Shown here piece after piece: positions 62,401 to 64,000 of a stretch of 64,000 nt of DNA; position 1 is the stretch's first letter; each line of letters starts with the position of its first letter. A model generated the notes under the pieces. It had not been told where the DNA came from. It was given only the letters and a program-made list of their open reading frames with translations, and did not search any database. Made by a program: the position numbers and the translations under genes. This DNA comes from Tamlana carrageenivorans (GTDB lineage: Bacteria > Bacteroidota > Bacteroidia > Flavobacteriales > Flavobacteriaceae). The stretch covers positions 1,798,001 to 1,862,000 of the forward strand of contig NZ_CP025938.1 of the NCBI RefSeq assembly GCF_002893765.1, in the 5' to 3' direction.

Positions 62401-64000
62401 AGGAACTTCAAAACGGCCATAGTTTTCAAAAGAGTGGTATTGCCATTCAAATAAAGGAAGCCTTTCTTAATAAATTAAAAGAAGAAAAGGCCGATCTTAA
62501 ATTTAGAACAAGCATAGACAAATTGGAGTCTAACGAAGCAAAAGTGGCTTTAATTAGGCAGTGGGTTAAAGCCTTTTTAAGCAGTCAGCAAGATGAAGCG
62601 ATTGGTTTGAAGCTAAAATATGTTAACGAAGTAGTTTGCCTCATTCTGTTTGAAGATGAAGCTGTCTTGAATGCAAAATTTGTATCTCCTTCGGAAACCA
62701 TTGAAGGTTTAGCAGGCGAACATGAGACTATTCAAAATGGGGTTTTTCAGTTTAATTATCACGATTTTATAGCTGCGCACTCCAATTATTTTGAAGAAAA
62801 AGTTCCTGCTTACAATGCTTTTAGAAAGGCCAAGCATGAAGTGACCGTGCAGTTGAAAGAAGATTTAAAATTGGAAGAATTTAAACCGGGTATTCTGAGT
62901 TCCTTTGTAAGGAATAAGTTGATAGATCAGGTTTATTTTCCGCTTTTTGGTGATAATTTGACGAAACAGTTGGGGGCTTTAGGTGACCAGAAAAGAACAG
63001 ACAGAATGGGTTTATTACTGCTTATTTCTCCGCCCGGGTATGGTAAAACAACCCTTATGGAGTATATAGCAAATAGGCTTGGTCTTGTTTTTATGAAGAT
63101 TAACGGTCCTGCTATAGGGCACGAGGTGACATCGGTTGACCCGTCGGCGGCCACGAATTCTGCAACTCGTGAAGAGCTAAAGAAATTAAACTTAGCCTTT
63201 GAAATGGGGAATAATGTGATGTTGTATCTTGATGATATTCAGCATTGTAATCCTGAGTTTTTACAGAAATTTATATCCTTATCTGATGGGACTCGAAAAA
63301 TAGAAGGGGTTTACAACGGGAAATCCAGAACCTATGATCTTCGAGGAAAAAAATTCTGTGTCATCATGGCAGGGAACCCTTATACAGAAAGTGGTGAAAA
63401 ATTTAGAATCCCTGATATGTTAGCGAATAGAGCCGATATTTATAACCTCGGGGATATTATTGGTGATACGGCGCATTTATTTAAGTTGAGTCTTATTGAA
63501 AACTCATTGACTTCTAATCCTATAATGCATCAATTAAGTAGCAAGAATTTTGATGATGTGTATCAATTACTTGATCGTATAGAGAACGGTAATCAAGAAG
63601 CGCAATTAACAGGTAATTATACCAATCAGGAGGTTCAGGAATATGTTTCTGTTTTAGAAAAAATCATTCAAATTAGAGACACGGTTCTACAGGTTAATGC
63701 GAATTACATTAAAAGTGCTGCCATGGAGGATGAATATAGAACAGAGCCTTCATTTAAACTTCAAGGTTCGTATCGTGATATGAATAAAATGGTTTCTAAA
63801 GTGTCGCCTGTTATGAATAATGAGGAATTAAAAACCCTAGTGCTAACACATTATGAAAGCGAATCTCAAACGCTTACTTCTTCCGCGGAAGCGAATTTAT
63901 TAAAGTTCAAGGAGCTCGTAGCACAGTTAACAGATGTAGAACAAAAACGTTGGGCTGCTATAAAAGAAACGTTTCAAAAAAATAATAAGCTTAAAGGTTT

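Larger units (their letters stand above)
57864..64000 (+). pseudogene. DUF3686/AAA-type 'DNA repair ATPase', split by IS256 and running off the window
   Basis: The first 90 codons (MTKDPIKEAHAQKLDVGTYE to NVHFGLR) end at the IS at 58135. The frame resumes after the target duplication at 59490 (LRTDIALNDVLSIYQFKENS) and stays open to base 64000, at least 1590 residues in all. The long middle part is a coiled-coil/beta region. The AAA+ core lies near residue 1270: LLLLISPPGYGKTTLMEYIA (Walker A), NVMLYLDDIQHCNPEFLQKF (Walker B), FCVIMAGNPYTESGEKFRIP and ADIYNLGDI. This matches proteins annotated DUF3686/DNA repair ATPase, whose function is unproven and which accompany flotillin-like genes. The IS makes it a null unless excised. 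Confidence 0.75.

Overview
The window looks like a chromosomal segment of a marine-type member of the Flavobacteriaceae (Bacteroidota). Reasons: AT-rich DNA, promoters of the Bacteroidota type (TTTG about 19 bases upstream of TAnnTTTG) in front of both tRNAs and several genes, few Shine-Dalgarno sequences, ribosomal proteins S2 and S16 with long C-terminal tails, a DNA polymerase III alpha subunit with a fused proofreading exonuclease, and insertion sequences typical of the group. The species cannot be named from the sequence alone.

Region 1 (1-26.4 kb) is mostly housekeeping: the rplM-rpsI-rpsB-tsf operon, an ABC-F ATPase, a YgiQ-type radical SAM enzyme, a frameshifted IS256 element, a 1151-residue enzyme that may be a PPi-type PEP carboxykinase, glutaryl-CoA dehydrogenase, a tRNA methyltransferase, two DUF2383 four-helix proteins (one with an internal stop), rpsP-rimM, a lactonase-like propeller protein, dnaE, a small methyltransferase, a 566-bp tandem duplication, thioredoxin, a ClpP-like protease, a DUF58 protein and tRNA-Asp.

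Region 2 (26.6-38.6 kb) is a graveyard of nested insertion sequences. One ISAon1-type element sits inside another, and the outer one truncates an outer-membrane protein gene. A Zn-finger IS256-type element has itself been hit by IS21-, IS30- and IS256-type elements. Between them are a PKD lipoprotein and a LacI regulator.

Region 3 (32.3-42.1 kb, interrupted by region 2) is the most interesting part. Three nearly identical genes encode 48-residue lipoproteins with an invariant C-terminus (GNVVER). They lie directly upstream of a periplasmic-TPR histidine kinase and a LuxR-type response regulator. I infer a possible surface-peptide signalling module. The Zn-finger IS inserted exactly at the start codon of copy 2. 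A roughly 100-nt candidate small RNA follows the response regulator.

Region 4 (42.3-52.9 kb) is again ordinary: a TonB-C-like lipoprotein, a glycosyltransferase with a flippase-like membrane protein, a beta-barrel protein overlapping ruvC, hemW, a cyclase-family hydrolase, an MmcQ/YjbR protein, PhnA, a STAS protein, an M20 dipeptidase and tRNA-Leu. Region 5 (53-64 kb) holds an IS3 inside an IS4-type element abutting a flotillin-like gene that has lost its N-terminus, then a DUF3686-type ATPase gene split by an IS256 copy identical to the one in region 2.

Two kinds of intergenic structure recur. One is a structured element (four copies: 4.1, 23.3, 23.9 and 51.2 kb) whose stems show compensatory base changes. 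The other is a set of long-range terminator-like inverted repeats of the AGGCTG...AAAAGT type (14.2, 17.5, 51.1 and 57.7 kb).
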